A DNA stretch of 64,000 bases from Pseudoneurospora amorphoporcata (lineage: Eukaryota; Ascomycota; Sordariomycetes; Sordariales; Sordariaceae), in contig MU859104.1 in the NCBI GenBank assembly GCA_033297205.1, positions 150,893 to 214,892 on the forward strand. Direction: 5' to 3'. This document shows, piece after piece, positions 47,586 through 58,456 of the stretch; the stretch's first letter is position 1, and each line of letters begins with the position of its first letter. The notes beneath the pieces were generated by a model that saw only the letters and a program-made list of their open reading frames with translations, had not been told where the DNA came from and did no database searches. Made by a program: the position numbers and the translations under genes.

Positions 47586-48519
47586 GGTTGGTGACTGCCG
47601 CCGATGGAAGGGGGGGGTTTGGTCAATTGGTTGTGAGGGTTGCTATTTTAAAAAGGCGAAGCTGAGTTGTGTATAGCTCGTGGCGGTGATCGGACTGGCC
47701 TGGCGTCTTCTGATTTTCTTGTAGCTGATAGATGGATCGGCAGATATCGAAGTTCGGTATGATGTTCGGCGCGGGGAGCTAGCTCTGTTCGCGGTTCGGG
47801 AATATCTTATTGATGGCGTCGTGTGAGTGGACAAGTCCGCGTTAGGTTGTGAAGGCTACCTGAGGTGATGCTCGTATAATTGGGTTGGTCCCGGAATGGA
47901 AGAAAAGGGAGAAGGCTTTCGGGTGGAAAACTTGCCCGGACGTGAGATGGAGGTTCAAAGTGCGTTCATTGACACGCCGACCGAGCGCCAAGACCAAGCC
48001 GCGGCAGTGAAGCGCATTCAGTAGCAAAAGCCCCCCCAGGGCAATTTAGCCTGCCGTAACAGCACAGACCATAGCTTATTTTTGCAATTGCATGACTGAT
48101 GAGGGGCATTTACATGGCCCTCCGGTCACACTGCGAAGCCCAACCCCACCATGGCGTCTGCCGATGCATGGAGCGTGAGTCGAGAAACCTGTAATTCTTG
48201 GTAACTTTCAGGTACATAGTACGTACTGATCCCTGTATCAAACCTTGCCTGCCGATTTTTCGACGGAAAAGAGGCGTGAATTGTGAAAGAGTCATATCAA
48301 ATCCCCAGATTTTCATAACTCCCGAGTCTTTTCTGTACATAAGCGACACTCAAAGCGGGCCTCATCTTCATAGCCATATCTTGTAATACTCCATCTCCAT
48401 ATCTCACTTGACCTTGAATTAATTCAACCCCGCGTCAGACAGGTCTCAGGCTCACGTTATCGACGGATTGGGGGAACAGCACGATACCAATTTCATACAC
48501 AAAAGAGGAAACAAACACC
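47586..48519. other. Divergent TAF9/his-3 promoter region
   Basis: No gene is seen. The region carries candidate cross-pathway control sites on the his-3 side, listed separately. A C/A/T-rich leader at about 48380-48519 precedes the his-3 start. Confidence 0.55.
48176..48294 (+). promoter_or_regulatory. Candidate CPC1/Gcn4-type sites upstream of his-3
   Basis: TGAGTCG at 48176-48182 and AGAGTCA at 48288-48294 each match six of seven bases of the TGA(C/G)TCA site bound by the amino-acid starvation activator CPC1 (Gcn4 orthologue). They lie about 340 and 230 bp before the his-3 start. Histidine biosynthesis is a known cross-pathway control target in Neurospora. Neither site is a perfect match, and binding is inferred. 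Confidence 0.4.
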
Positions 48520-51197
48520 ATGGAGACAACACTTCCCCTCCCCTTCCTCGTCAGTGTCAGTGTCCCTCCCGGACTTAATGACATCAAGGAAGGCCTCAGC
48601 AGGGACGAGGTCTCGTGTCTTGGCTGCGTCTTCTTCGAGGTAAAGCCCCAGACTTTCGAAAAGATCCTCAGATTCCTCAAGCGCCACAATGTCGAGTTCG
48701 AGCCCTACTTCGATGTAACAGCCCTCGAGTCTATCGATGATATCATCACTCTTCTGGACGCCGGCGCCCGCAAGGTGTTCGTCAAGACCGAGCAGTTGGC
48801 CGACCTCTCTGCATATGGCTCCCGCGTTGCCCCCGTTGTCGCTGGAAGCAGCGCTGCTCTTCTCTCCTCCGCCACCGAGAGCGGTCTTTTGCTCTCCGGC
48901 TTCGATCAGACTGCTTCCGAGGCTGCCCAGTTCGTTGAGGAGGCTAAGAACAAGAAGATCACCCCCTTCTTCATCAAGCCTGTTGCTGGCGCCGATCTCG
49001 AACAGTTCATCCAGGTTGCCGCCAAGGCCAATGCCATCCCCATCCTGCCATCCACTGGTTTGACAACAAAGAAGGACGAGACCGGAAAGCTCGCCATCTC
49101 CACCATCCTCTCTAGTGTCTGGAAGTCTGACCGTGCCGATGGCCTCCTCCCCACCGTTGTCGTCGATGAGCATGACACTGCCTTGGGCTTGGTCTACAGC
49201 AGTGCCGAGAGTGTGAACGAGGCCCTCAGGACACGGACTGGTGTCTATCAGAGCCGAAAGCGCGGTCTCTGGTACAAGGGCGCTACTTCCGGAGACACTC
49301 AGGAGCTCGTTCGGATCTCGCTTGACTGCGATAACGATGCTCTCAAGTTTGTCGTGAGGCAGAAGGGCCGTTTCTGCCACCTCGACCAGTCTGGCTGCTT
49401 TGGCCAGCTCAAGGGTCTTCCCAAGCTCGAGCAGACCCTCATTTCGAGGAAACAGTCCGCCCCTGAGGGCTCTTACACTGCCCGTCTCTTCTCCGACGAG
49501 AAGCTCGTCCGGGCCAAGATCATGGAGGAGGCCGAGGAGCTCTGCACTGCTCAGACTCCCCAGGAGATTGCTTTCGAGGCTGCCGATCTCTTCTACTTTG
49601 CTCTTACCAGGGCAGTCGCCGCTGGCGTTACTCTTGCCGATATCGAGAAGAGCCTTGATGCCAAGAGCTGGAAGGTCAAGCGCAGGACTGGAGATGCTAA
49701 GGGCAAGTGGGCCGAAAAGGAGGGCATCAAGCCTAACGCGTCCGCTCCTGCTGCTACATCGGCCCCCGTCACTAAGGAGGCCGCTCAGGAGACCACCCCC
49801 GAAAAGATCACCATGAGACGTTTCGACGCCTCCAAGGTTTCTGTCGAGGACCTCGGTGCTGCCCTCAAGCGCCCTGCGCAGAAGTCGTCCGATGCCATCT
49901 ACAAGATCATTGTCCCCATCATCGAGGACGTCCGCAAGAACGGTGATAAGGCTGTTCTGTCCTACACTCACAAGTTCGAGAAGGCCACTTCTCTTACTAG
50001 CCCCGTCCTGAAGGCCCCCTTCCCCAAGGAGCTCATGCAGCTCCCCGAGGAGACCATCGCTGCTATCGACGTGTCCTTCGAGAACATCCGCAAGTTCCAC
50101 GCCGCTCAGAAGGAGGAGAAGCCCCTGCAGGTCGAGACCATGCCCGGCGTTGTCTGCAGCCGCTTCTCTCGTCCTATCGAGGCCGTCGGCTGCTACATCC
50201 CTGGTGGCACCGCCGTCCTCCCCAGCACTGCCCTCATGCTGGGTGTTCCCGCCATGGTCGCCGGCTGCAAGAAGATTGTCTTCGCCTCTCCTCCCCGCGC
50301 TGACGGAACCATCACCCCCGAGATTGTCTACGTCGCTCACAAGGTTGGCGCCGAGTCCATCGTGCTTGCCGGCGGTGCTCAGGCCGTGGCTGCTATGGCC
50401 TACGGCACCGAGAGCATCACCAAGGTCGACAAGATTCTCGGCCCCGGTAACCAGTTCGTCACCGCCGCCAAGATGTTCGTCAGCAACGACACCAACGCCG
50501 CCGTCGGTATCGACATGCCTGCCGGCCCCTCCGAGGTGCTTGTCATCGCCGACAAGGAGGCCAATCCCGCTTTCGTTGCCTCGGATCTCCTGTCCCAGGC
50601 CGAGCACGGTGTTGACAGCCAGGTCATCCTGATTGCCATCGATCTCGACGAGGAGCACCTCCAGGCTATCGAGGACGAGCTCCACCGTCAGGCCATGGAG
50701 CTTCCTCGCGTCCAGATTGTCCGTGGCTCTATTGCCCACTCCATCACGGTGCAGGTCAAGACTGTCGAGGAGGCCATGGAGCTCAGCAACAAGTACGCTC
50801 CTGAGCACTTGATCCTCCAGATCAAGGATGCCGAGAAGGTGGTCGACCTTGTCATGAATGCCGGCAGTGTGTTCATTGGCGCCTGGACTCCTGAGTCCGT
50901 TGGCGATTACTCTGCTGGTGTTAACCATTCGCTGCGTAAGTCACAACCCGAAATAATTACCCGCGTCCAATTGGGCTTTGCTAACACCAAAACGATACAG
51001 CTACCTACGGCTTCGCCAAGCAGTACTCCGGTGTCAACCTCGCCTCGTTCGTCAAGTACATCACCAGCTCCAACTTGACCGCCGAGGGTCTCAAGAACGT
51101 TGGCCAGGCTGTTATGCAGTTGGCCAAGGTTGAGGAGCTCGAGGCTCACAGGAGGGCGGTCAGCATCCGTCTTGAGCACATGAGCAAGAGCAACTAA
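48520..51197 (+). CDS. his-3: Trifunctional histidine biosynthesis enzyme (PRA-CH, PRA-PH, histidinol dehydrogenase)
   Basis: Exons are 48520-50935 and 51001-51197 (65-nt intron), coding for 870 residues, the length of N. crassa HIS-3. Residues 1-220 form the N-terminal region of the fungal enzyme. Phosphoribosyl-AMP cyclohydrolase lies at about 225-300 ('LDCDNDALKFVVRQKGRFCH'). Phosphoribosyl-ATP pyrophosphatase lies at about 302-390 ('KIMEEAEELCTA', 'EAADLFYFALTRAV'). Histidinol dehydrogenase runs from about 432 to the end ('CYIPGGTAVLPSTALML', 'KILGPGNQFVTAAKMFV', 'AGPSEVLVIAD', and the catalytic Glu-His in 'LSQAEHGVDSQVIL'). It performs steps 2, 3 and the last two oxidations of histidine synthesis in the cytosol. 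The intron lies near the 3' end and interrupts 'NHSLPTYGFAKQYSG', so the last 65 residues are in exon 2. TAF9 lies upstream and lpl downstream. Confidence 0.98.
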
Positions 51198-51207
51198 ACG
51201 AATCAAG

Positions 51208-51245
51208 TTTTTTTTTTTGATTTGTAAAAAAAAAAAAAAAAAAAA
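51208..51245. repeat. Adjacent poly-T and poly-A tracts after his-3
   Basis: T12, the spacer GATTTG with a T, then A20 lie 10-48 nt past the his-3 stop codon. The two tracts are complementary and could form an A/T hairpin. They may contribute to 3'-end formation or be a slippage-prone tract. Confidence 0.8.
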
Positions 51246-51469
51246 GAATTGAAGAAAAGTAAAGGGTTGATATGTATATATCTGGGTCATTTTGGGTACA
51301 TAAGAGAGCAATGATGAAGAGTTTTTGGACGTTATCTTATGATAAATTATTGCTGTGTAGGCCGATGATCAGTACAAAAAGCTATAGCTAAACGTCAACT
51401 CGGCAAAAGCTCATTTTTCTTTGATCAGATGGGGTTAAGGTATTCATCCTTTATTCGTATTCCGAACAC

Positions 51470-52290
51470 ATGGGGACAGCACAGGCGGTCGAAACATGCA
51501 GGTTCATTGCAATTGCAGTGAAGATGCGGTGCATGAAGCGCGTCATAGATAACCTGCATAGGTACAGTACAGGAATTTCCCCTGATAATGCATGTACTTC
51601 GGCAAGCCATTTTGTATGCATTTAGAGGGCTCACGCACTTACATCTCCATGCCAAGACTTCTTAGCCCCCCTAGCATTGAAATTCTGGGTGGCTTTTAGA
51701 GAGCTAGCATACCTGTTAGGTGTGAGGGAAAGAAGTGGAACTGTAGCCAAGAAATGGATTGATTGGTTTAAAGAAGAAGATGAAGCTGAGGAGAAAACAG
51801 TAACCTCTGGAGGCCTGGGGGGCCGAACTTATATACAGAGAATCCTGCCCGGTATCTTCCTTCCTGTCAGGTTCGCACTTGTCACTGACTTCCTCATCTG
51901 AATCCATGGCTTCCCTCGTCAAGGTCTATACCTTCCTGTTTACCGTATCTCCTTCCATCGTGATTATCCTTCTCAAACGGTTCCTTCTATCTATATAGAC
52001 TACCCTTTCCACCCAAAGGTTGCAGTAGGGTAGGAGCCCGCAAGGCAGTGGGGTAGGAGCCCTGCAGGTCAGGTGCTCTGTCCTGGCATTAGGCCCTAAA
52101 ACTAGGTGCCATTAAATGCATATACACCAGTTTGGCAGACAAATTGACATGCAAATAGCAGTCATGCAAATGCCCATACAGAATAATTGCGCACGGCCAG
52201 CTGTAAGCATATAGAGGGCTTTATGCATTTTCAGTTGTATGCACTTTCCGGGGAGATCCCTGTGGTAGGTTTGCATGAGGACCTCCCACC
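51470..52290. mobile_element. Possible decayed mobile-element segment (CpG-poor, TGCAT-rich)
   Basis: About 800 bp 3' of his-3 differs in base composition from the surroundings. Words TGCAT/ATGCA recur at least ten times. CpG is nearly absent over long stretches (for example 51656-51820 and 52045-52180). The phrase TAGAGGGCT occurs near both ends (about 51620 and 52212). An internal 23-bp tandem duplication sits at 52022-52067. There is no intact transposase. An insertion relic is one explanation, and N. crassa carries a small inverted-repeat element (Guest) in this same interval. I did not find clear terminal inverted repeats or a target-site duplication. Confidence 0.3.
52022..52067 (+). 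repeat. 23-bp tandem duplication
   Basis: GCAGTAGGGTAGGAGCCC at 52022 is repeated as GCAGTGGGGTAGGAGCCC at 52045, differing at one base over the 18-base core, with a 23-bp period. Confidence 0.85.
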
Positions 52291-52310
52291 GGTCCCAAAC
52301 AAATGAACTT

Positions 52311-52312
<2 letters not shown>

Positions 52313-52350
<38 letters not shown>

Positions 52351-52365
52351 GGGGGGGGGGGGGGG
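52313..52365. repeat. T37 run joined directly to G16 run
   Basis: Thirty-seven T are followed at once by sixteen G, then by about 130 bp with many doubled bases ('GGGCCCCTAACCGGGCGGG'-like). The pattern is more like a low-quality or forced join than natural sequence. Confidence 0.9.
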
Positions 52366-52749
52366 CGCCGCCAAGAAAGAAAACGCAAAGGGGTCCTCGT
52401 GTTTTGAGACTTGGGCCCCTAACCGGGCGGGCTCCCGGGGTACAGGTTCATCGACATCAACCGGGACACCGGGTTCATATTTTTTCTTTGTCATCTGCGT
52501 ACACATCAGTACTTGAAAGTTTGTTAGCGCGGTCCTTGTGATAGGGGTGTGCAAAACTTAACAAGAAAATAACGGGATAACCACATTCAAAACGGAAAAT
52601 TGAAGAAAGTGTATGAGATGGCGGAAACGCATCGGGTTGATACCAACTTCTTGCACGACAATTGGTGGAATGTTGGTTGAATTGCAAAGAGTACGTTGTG
52701 AAGTCCCAAGCTAGCGAACTTACCAGTACTGATGTGTACATTGTGATAC

Positions 52750-52775
52750 CACACACACACACACACACACACACA
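52750..52775. repeat. (CA)13 microsatellite
   Basis: Twenty-six bases of uninterrupted CA repeat lie in the his-3 to lpl interval. Confidence 0.95.
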
Positions 52776-53015
52776 GAGCCTCATCACTCACGCAGACACT
52801 TTCACTGGAACCGATGGATGTTTTTTTGGTCTCCTTACATCCGGTCCACCCGAGCGAGCGGGAAGGAAAGAATGAGAAAGTGTTTTCACAGCCACGTTGA
52901 CCGAACGTTATAGAAAATGGGGTTATTAGAACTAGTCTGTCATTAGAAGATGTTTCGTTTATTAATGATGATACCTCAGTAATTAGAAGGGGCACGTGAG
53001 GGGGTTCTGCATGTC

Positions 53016-53035
53016 TTGTCTTGTCTTGTCTTGTC
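53016..53035. repeat. (TTGTC)4 tandem repeat
   Basis: Four exact TTGTC units are flanked on both sides by the related unit ATGTC (53011-53015 and 53036-53040). Confidence 0.95.
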
Positions 53036-55089
53036 ATGTCGAGAGATCCCCCCCTCTCTTTCGGAGAATTCGATATTCACATGTCCGAGGATCCCAATCC
53101 CTTCCCTTCTGCGTATCATTCATTCATCCATCCGAAGTATGTAAAAGGAAGTGGGCGGCGTGGCACGGGTAATTGGTTGCGCTGGGTGCTGGTAGGTAGG
53201 CTTTTACACTACGCCGTTTTCTTATTGTCAAGCCCACCCAGGTCTGTGGATTTCTTATGGACCCTTGACTTCCCCGACATGCCATTCAGTGTCTTTCTGC
53301 GGTCACATCCCGAGAAGGAATCCGAAGAAGCAAACCAAATGGAAGTTATTCCCATTCTCCCCACTGTTTGACCTTCCACAGCCTACCGTTATCGTACCAC
53401 CATCCACCCCAACCAGGCGCGCTGCTGTCAGAATAGATTGGTGACATGATGCGGTCTCAGACAAAACACCCCATGGGAATCGTTGGTAACCAACAACCAA
53501 CAGCCAAGGCCCAGGAATCCCCCTCCGTTAATATCATATTTTAGTACCCTTTGTGGTGTTTCGTTCGGTGTCTCGAGGTTTGAAACAACGTTCGGTCCCC
53601 TTGGACCCTTGGCTCTCTCGGCATGGCGGCTGGGCGGCTGGGTCGGCAATGATAACGGGACTTGCCGTTCGAACTTGTTCCACTTGTGTGCCTTGCCATC
53701 CATATAGAATCAAGGGTTCGGCCGGATCAGGCTATGTTTCGATGCCCGTTTCTAATGTCCGGTTTGGGACAGTAAGTACTCGGGTCTGGCGGGTTAGACG
53801 TTGAGGTAAGTTGGTTGGCGAGGTGGAATCTAGGCTGGAGGCCGCCGTGACACGCCCAGGACGATCTTTTCCTGGGTGAAGGTCATGGGGCCCCTGGGAC
53901 GGACAACATTGCATTGCCATCTCGATGGCCTTTGCAGCGTTTGAAGTTGAGAATAGCATAGGGGACGGGAAGCAGACATGCCCGACATTGATAGGTGCTC
54001 AGCAAACAACCAAGTTCTTGGCCTCAAAGCGCAGTTCACAGTTTGCTGTTAGTGCTGCTCTCGTCAGCCTTGTGGTAGTGGAACCTTATTGCTAACACTG
54101 CGTAAGTGCGCCTGTAAAGATGGGACTTGTATGGATGCATGTTTTGGTGTTGAATGCGAGACGCTGCGGCTGCTTGGCTGTGCTGTGCCCTGTCGATCGA
54201 GAAAAATAATACGCGGACATTTTGATAGCGGGATACCGAAGACGCCGACGGATTCTAGCAACATCCCGACTTGCTTGTACACGTATAGCACCACAGTGTT
54301 GCTGCTTGTGAAAATGAGCCCACCGACCAAGGTGCTGTGGGGGCTGATGGATATCCGGATTTCCTTGCCCTGAATGGATTCGATATTGTTCGATCCACAG
54401 TACCATTCAGTAAAAAGGCGGCAGTGTTTTGATCCTTCAATGTACGTCCCCGTCATCGTCTTCTTGTCCATGACCTCAGAGGCTGGGCTGGTTATGTACG
54501 ACTTCCCTTCCCTTCCTGTCGACGGCAGCACCAAGCACCAACCGCCCCGAGCTTTGTGATTTCATCAATGTCAGCGCCGGTTCAATACACCGTTTTGTAT
54601 CCCAAATCTGGGTATAAGACGAGACCAACGGGATGATGATGATGGGCTGAACGAGTCTGACTGCTAGGAACCGGCACCGGCGCTGGGACCGTAGGGCCTC
54701 AGTGGCTCTGTTGGCGTGGGTGACAGAATGGTGGAGTATCGGTAGAGGCGCTTGGAAGTTTGTTGTCAGCGGAAACCCTGGAATATCTATCTTCTTTCCT
54801 TCGATTTCTCTGCCCATGTGCTGAGGTGATGCCAGGGATCTGGCGCCAATTGTCGCTGTCCGAACCCATTCTGCCATTCCCGCAGCTTCCCGGTGTCCTA
54901 CGCAGTTGCTCACAGGACACTGTTGGTGTAACTGTGCGCAGAACTCCACCGGGCGTCCGCGCAATCCCCATTAGCACCGCCGCGGCACCGAGCAGCCAAT
55001 CCGCATTCCAATTCTTACCCTTTCCATCCTTCTTCCCACTTCGGGTCGCGCATTCAACACTCGATCGGATCACTCCTCGATCTTCACTC

Positions 55090-55112
55090 TTTTTTTTTTT
55101 TTTTTTTTTTTT
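55090..55112. repeat. Poly-T homopolymer (23 nt) upstream of lpl
   Basis: Twenty-three consecutive T lie about 330 bp before the lpl start, within a pyrimidine-rich leader (55075-55200). Long pyrimidine tracts are common in fungal promoters and 5' UTRs. Confidence 0.9.
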
Positions 55113-55443
55113 GGGCGACCGACTTTTTATATTCTTGCTTTCCCCTGGTCGTCTGTCGTTCCTTCTTCGACTTCCTTTCGTTCATTTTCCCCTTTCTTTG
55201 GTTCGTTCGAGTACCAAACAATTCCGGCTCTTCCATACTTCTTGGGTTCATATTTTGGGCCCCTTGAACACTAGACTCTAGCCACCACCTTCTCCGTTTT
55301 GTTATTGAATTTCATTAAAATACCCCTTCTTGTTGAAGAGAGAGTGCTAGCCAACAGCAAACGAACGGGCCAGCTTCTTACAGTTTACTACAAGATATAC
55401 GTTACGCCAAAATCCTGACAAAGACGCCTGGCAACCATTAATC

Positions 55444-57546
55444 ATGCATCTCCCATCGTCGCTGCTCATCGCAGCTCCCTTGCTCGCCACTGTATCGGCC
55501 GAACCCATCAGGATAGCTCGGCGCGATGTCTCTCTAGTGTCAACATCGCAGGAAGTTGCCATCCGAGCACTCCCGAATTCGCCCAGCGGTGGATATGCCC
55601 CGGCTGTTGTAGACTGCCCCAAGACCAAGCCGACGGTCCGGAAGGCCCTGGATCTCTCGGAGGAGGAGAAGGACTGGCTGTCGACGCGGAGGAAGAATAC
55701 CATTACGCCCATGAGGGACCTGCTGAAGAGGGCCAACATCGCCGGATTCGATGTCGAGAGTTTTATGAACGAGGCCGCCAAGAACATCTCGCAACTGCCC
55801 AATGTCGCCATCGCTTTCTCGGGTGGTGGCTACCGTGCCCTCATGAACGGCGCCGGTTTCGTTGCTGCGGCGGATAACCGGATCAAGGATACCATGGCCG
55901 CGGGTGGCATTGGAGGCTTGTTGCAGTCCACCACGTATTTGTACGTAATGTCACTTATCTTTTTTACGGTTCTTGTCTGGTCTTCGAGTGTCTGCTGCGC
56001 GTGCCCGCTGCTTCTTCCTTTCATTAAGAAATCAAGGATGTGATAGTGGATTGCTAACACTACATGTAGGTCTGGACTTTCCGGCGGTGGCTGGCTCGTT
56101 GGCAGTTTGTTCTCCAACAACTTCAGCAGCGTCGAGACCCTGCTGAGCGAGAACAAAGTTTGGGACTTTGAGAATTCCATCTTCAAGGGACCTAAGGAGG
56201 CTGGCATTAGTGTCGTCAACCGCATCCAGTACTGGACCGAAGTGGCCCAAGAAGTTGCGCAGAAGATGGAAGCCGGCTTCGAGACCAGTATAACAGACTA
56301 CTGGGGCCGAGCATTGAGTTACCAACTGATCGGGGACGACATGGGCGGGCCGGCATACACCTTCTCCAGCATTGCTCAAACCGACAACTTCAAGAAGGCC
56401 GACACCCCGTTTCCTATCTTGGTAGCCGACGGCCGCGCACCCGGTGAAACCATCATCTCGCTCAACGCTACTAACTTCGAGTTCAACCCCTTCGAGATGG
56501 GCAGCTGGGACCCAACCATCTTCGGCTTTGCGCCGACCAAGTACATCGGCGCCAACTTCAGCAACGGCGTGATCCCCTCGGGCGGCAAGTGCGTTCAGGG
56601 TCTCGACCAACTCGGCTTCGTCATGGGCACGAGCAGCACGCTCTTCAACGCGTTCCTTTTGGCCAACATCACCAGTTACGAAGGCGTGCCGGACTTGCTC
56701 ATCAAGGCCGTGACCGCCATCCTCGTGAACATCGGCGAGGACAAGAACGACGTCTCTCAAATCATCCCCAACCCGTTCCTAGACTGGAACAACAAGACCA
56801 ACCCCAACCACGGCGCGTTTGAGCTCGACCTAGTCGACGGCGGCGAGGACCTGCAAAACATACCTCTCAACCCGCTCATCCAACCGGCCCGCGCCGTGGA
56901 CGTCATCTTCGCCGTCGACTCTTCGGCGGACGTAATGAACTGGCCCAACGGCACCGCCCTGCGCGCCACCTACGAGCGCACCTTCGGCTCCATCTCCAAC
57001 GGTACTTTGTTCCCACCGATCCCCGACGACTGGACCTTCGTCAACCTAGGCCTCAACAACCGCCCCTCTTTCTTCGGCTGCGACGTCAAGAACTTCACCT
57101 TCGACGCCAACCTGAAGAACCAGGCGGTACCGCCCCTGATCGTCTACGTCCCTAACGCGCCCTATACCACAATGAGCAACGTGTCCACCTTCGATCCGTC
57201 GTACACCATGTCCGAGCGCAACGACATCATCAGCAACGGGTGGAACTCGGCCACGCAGGGCAACGGCACGCTGGATAAGGAGTGGCCTACTTGCGTCGCG
57301 TGCGCGATTATTAGCAGGAGCTTGGATCGGTTGGGACGGCAGACGCCGGCGGCGTGCAAGACTTGCTTTGAGAGGTATTGCTGGAATGGCACGGTGGATT
57401 CGAGGGATACGGGGGTTTACATGCCTCAGTGGAAGATTGCGGGTGCGCATGCGAAGGATTCGGGGGCTGCTGCTTTTGGCGGCAAGATGGTGAATCTTTG
57501 GTCGTCGGTTGTTGTGGGAGTTGTGGCGGCTGTTTTGCTGTTGTAA
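55444..57546 (+). CDS. lpl: Lysophospholipase / phospholipase B, secreted and probably GPI-anchored
   Basis: Exons are 55444-55940 and 56070-57546 (129-nt intron with a GCTAAC branch site), coding for 657 residues. Residues 1-19 are a signal peptide ('MHLPSSLLIAAPLLATVSA'). The phospholipase B catalytic region includes 'VAIAFSGGGYRALMNGAG' and the nucleophile motif 'SGLSGGGWLVGSLF', which is completed only by splicing. The catalytic Asp lies in 'IFAVDSSADVMNWPNGTAL'. Many Asn-X-Ser/Thr sites and a Cys-rich C-terminal region fit an extracellular glycoprotein. The final residues ('LWSSVVVGVVAAVLLL') form a hydrophobic tail that ends at the stop, as in a GPI-anchor signal. It hydrolyses fatty acyl esters of lysophospholipids and phospholipids at the cell surface. 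It follows his-3 as in N. crassa, and is convergent with the caspase-like gene. Confidence 0.96.
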
Positions 57547-57920
57547 GGGGTAGGGGATAGATGGTAGAGATGGCATTTCTCTGTCTGTCTGTCCGTCTGT
57601 CTGATTTGATATTAGACTAGACCAGAGATTGTGAAAATGATGGAGGGAAAGGAATGAGAGGGTGTTAATGTCATGTCATGATGGATCATGGATCATGGAA
57701 CGACGGGGATATTGGGATGATGGATATACCACTGCATGCATGCTTTAGTGATAGTATGTACGATCTGACCATAGCGTTTAGAAATTGATTGCTCCATTAT
57801 TATCCATGTTTTGTGCTCTCGCTGAAGTGTTGATGGCCCTTCCGTGGTGTTCTGCTGTTAGGGGCTGGGAGGATCTTGTTCTGAGGGAGGTTGCCCGCCC
57901 GCACCTGCCTCGGCCGCCGC

Positions 57921-57955
57921 TCCTTCCTTCCTTCCTTCCCGTCCTTCCTTCCTTC
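57921..57955. repeat. (CTTC)n microsatellite
   Basis: Repeated CTTC units are interrupted once by a CCGT step near the middle. Confidence 0.85.
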
Positions 57956-58413
57956 CATCTCATCCCACCTCATCCCAGACCACCCGGGCCCAGACCGTCT
58001 AACGGGTATATGATTCACCTCTCCGACCCTTCCTTTTACCAACAACCGCTTGGTCGAGTGGCGTAACGGTCTACCGTCCTAACACCTCAAAAAAAAAACG
58101 TCCTGTCCGGTTGGGAAACGATGATGTACATTCAAGTAACCGATAGCGCGTTCCACATCGTAAGCCCCGTCCACAATCACGGATCTGCAGGTGTGAGCAG
58201 CGACAGAAGAAGGTAACATAAGTATAAAGTCACAAAGAAAAAATATTTATGGTGTTTCGACGGTTAACCGTCTCGTGCTGGGCCGAGCGGTTGTTGGTCT
58301 TTCTTTTTGTTTTTTTCAGTATCTTTTTGTACCTTCTTCGGAGATGGAAGGGAGGGCTGGGTTGAGTTGAGGGAGGTGATGCGTTCGAATCCGGGCGGGA
58401 GTTGTGTTTTATC

Positions 58414-58456
58414 TTTTTTTTTTTTTTTTTTTTTTTTTTTTCCTTTTTTTTTTTTT
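58414..58456. repeat. Interrupted poly-T tract
   Basis: Twenty-eight T, then CC, then thirteen T. Confidence 0.9.

Larger units (their letters stand above)
51198..55443. other. his-3 to lpl interval, equivalent of the cog recombination-hotspot region
   Basis: No protein-coding gene is apparent in 4.2 kb. In N. crassa the meiotic recombination initiator cog lies between his-3 and lpl, and the same gene order is seen here. The interval includes a T12/A20 tract just after the his-3 stop (51208-51245), a CpG-poor TGCAT-rich block (about 51470-52290), a T37/G16 junction (52313-52365), a CA microsatellite (52750-52775) and TTGTC repeats (53016-53035). Positional equivalence to cog is inference, since the cog sequence itself cannot be compared here. 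Confidence 0.55.

Noticed and set aside
48493..50928. An 811-codon open frame antisense to his-3
   Set aside because: It mirrors the strongly codon-biased his-3 exon in the opposite strand. Its composition (Leu/Gly/Val/Asp/Glu-rich, no domain) is that expected from reversed GC3-biased codons, and his-3 explains the sequence fully.
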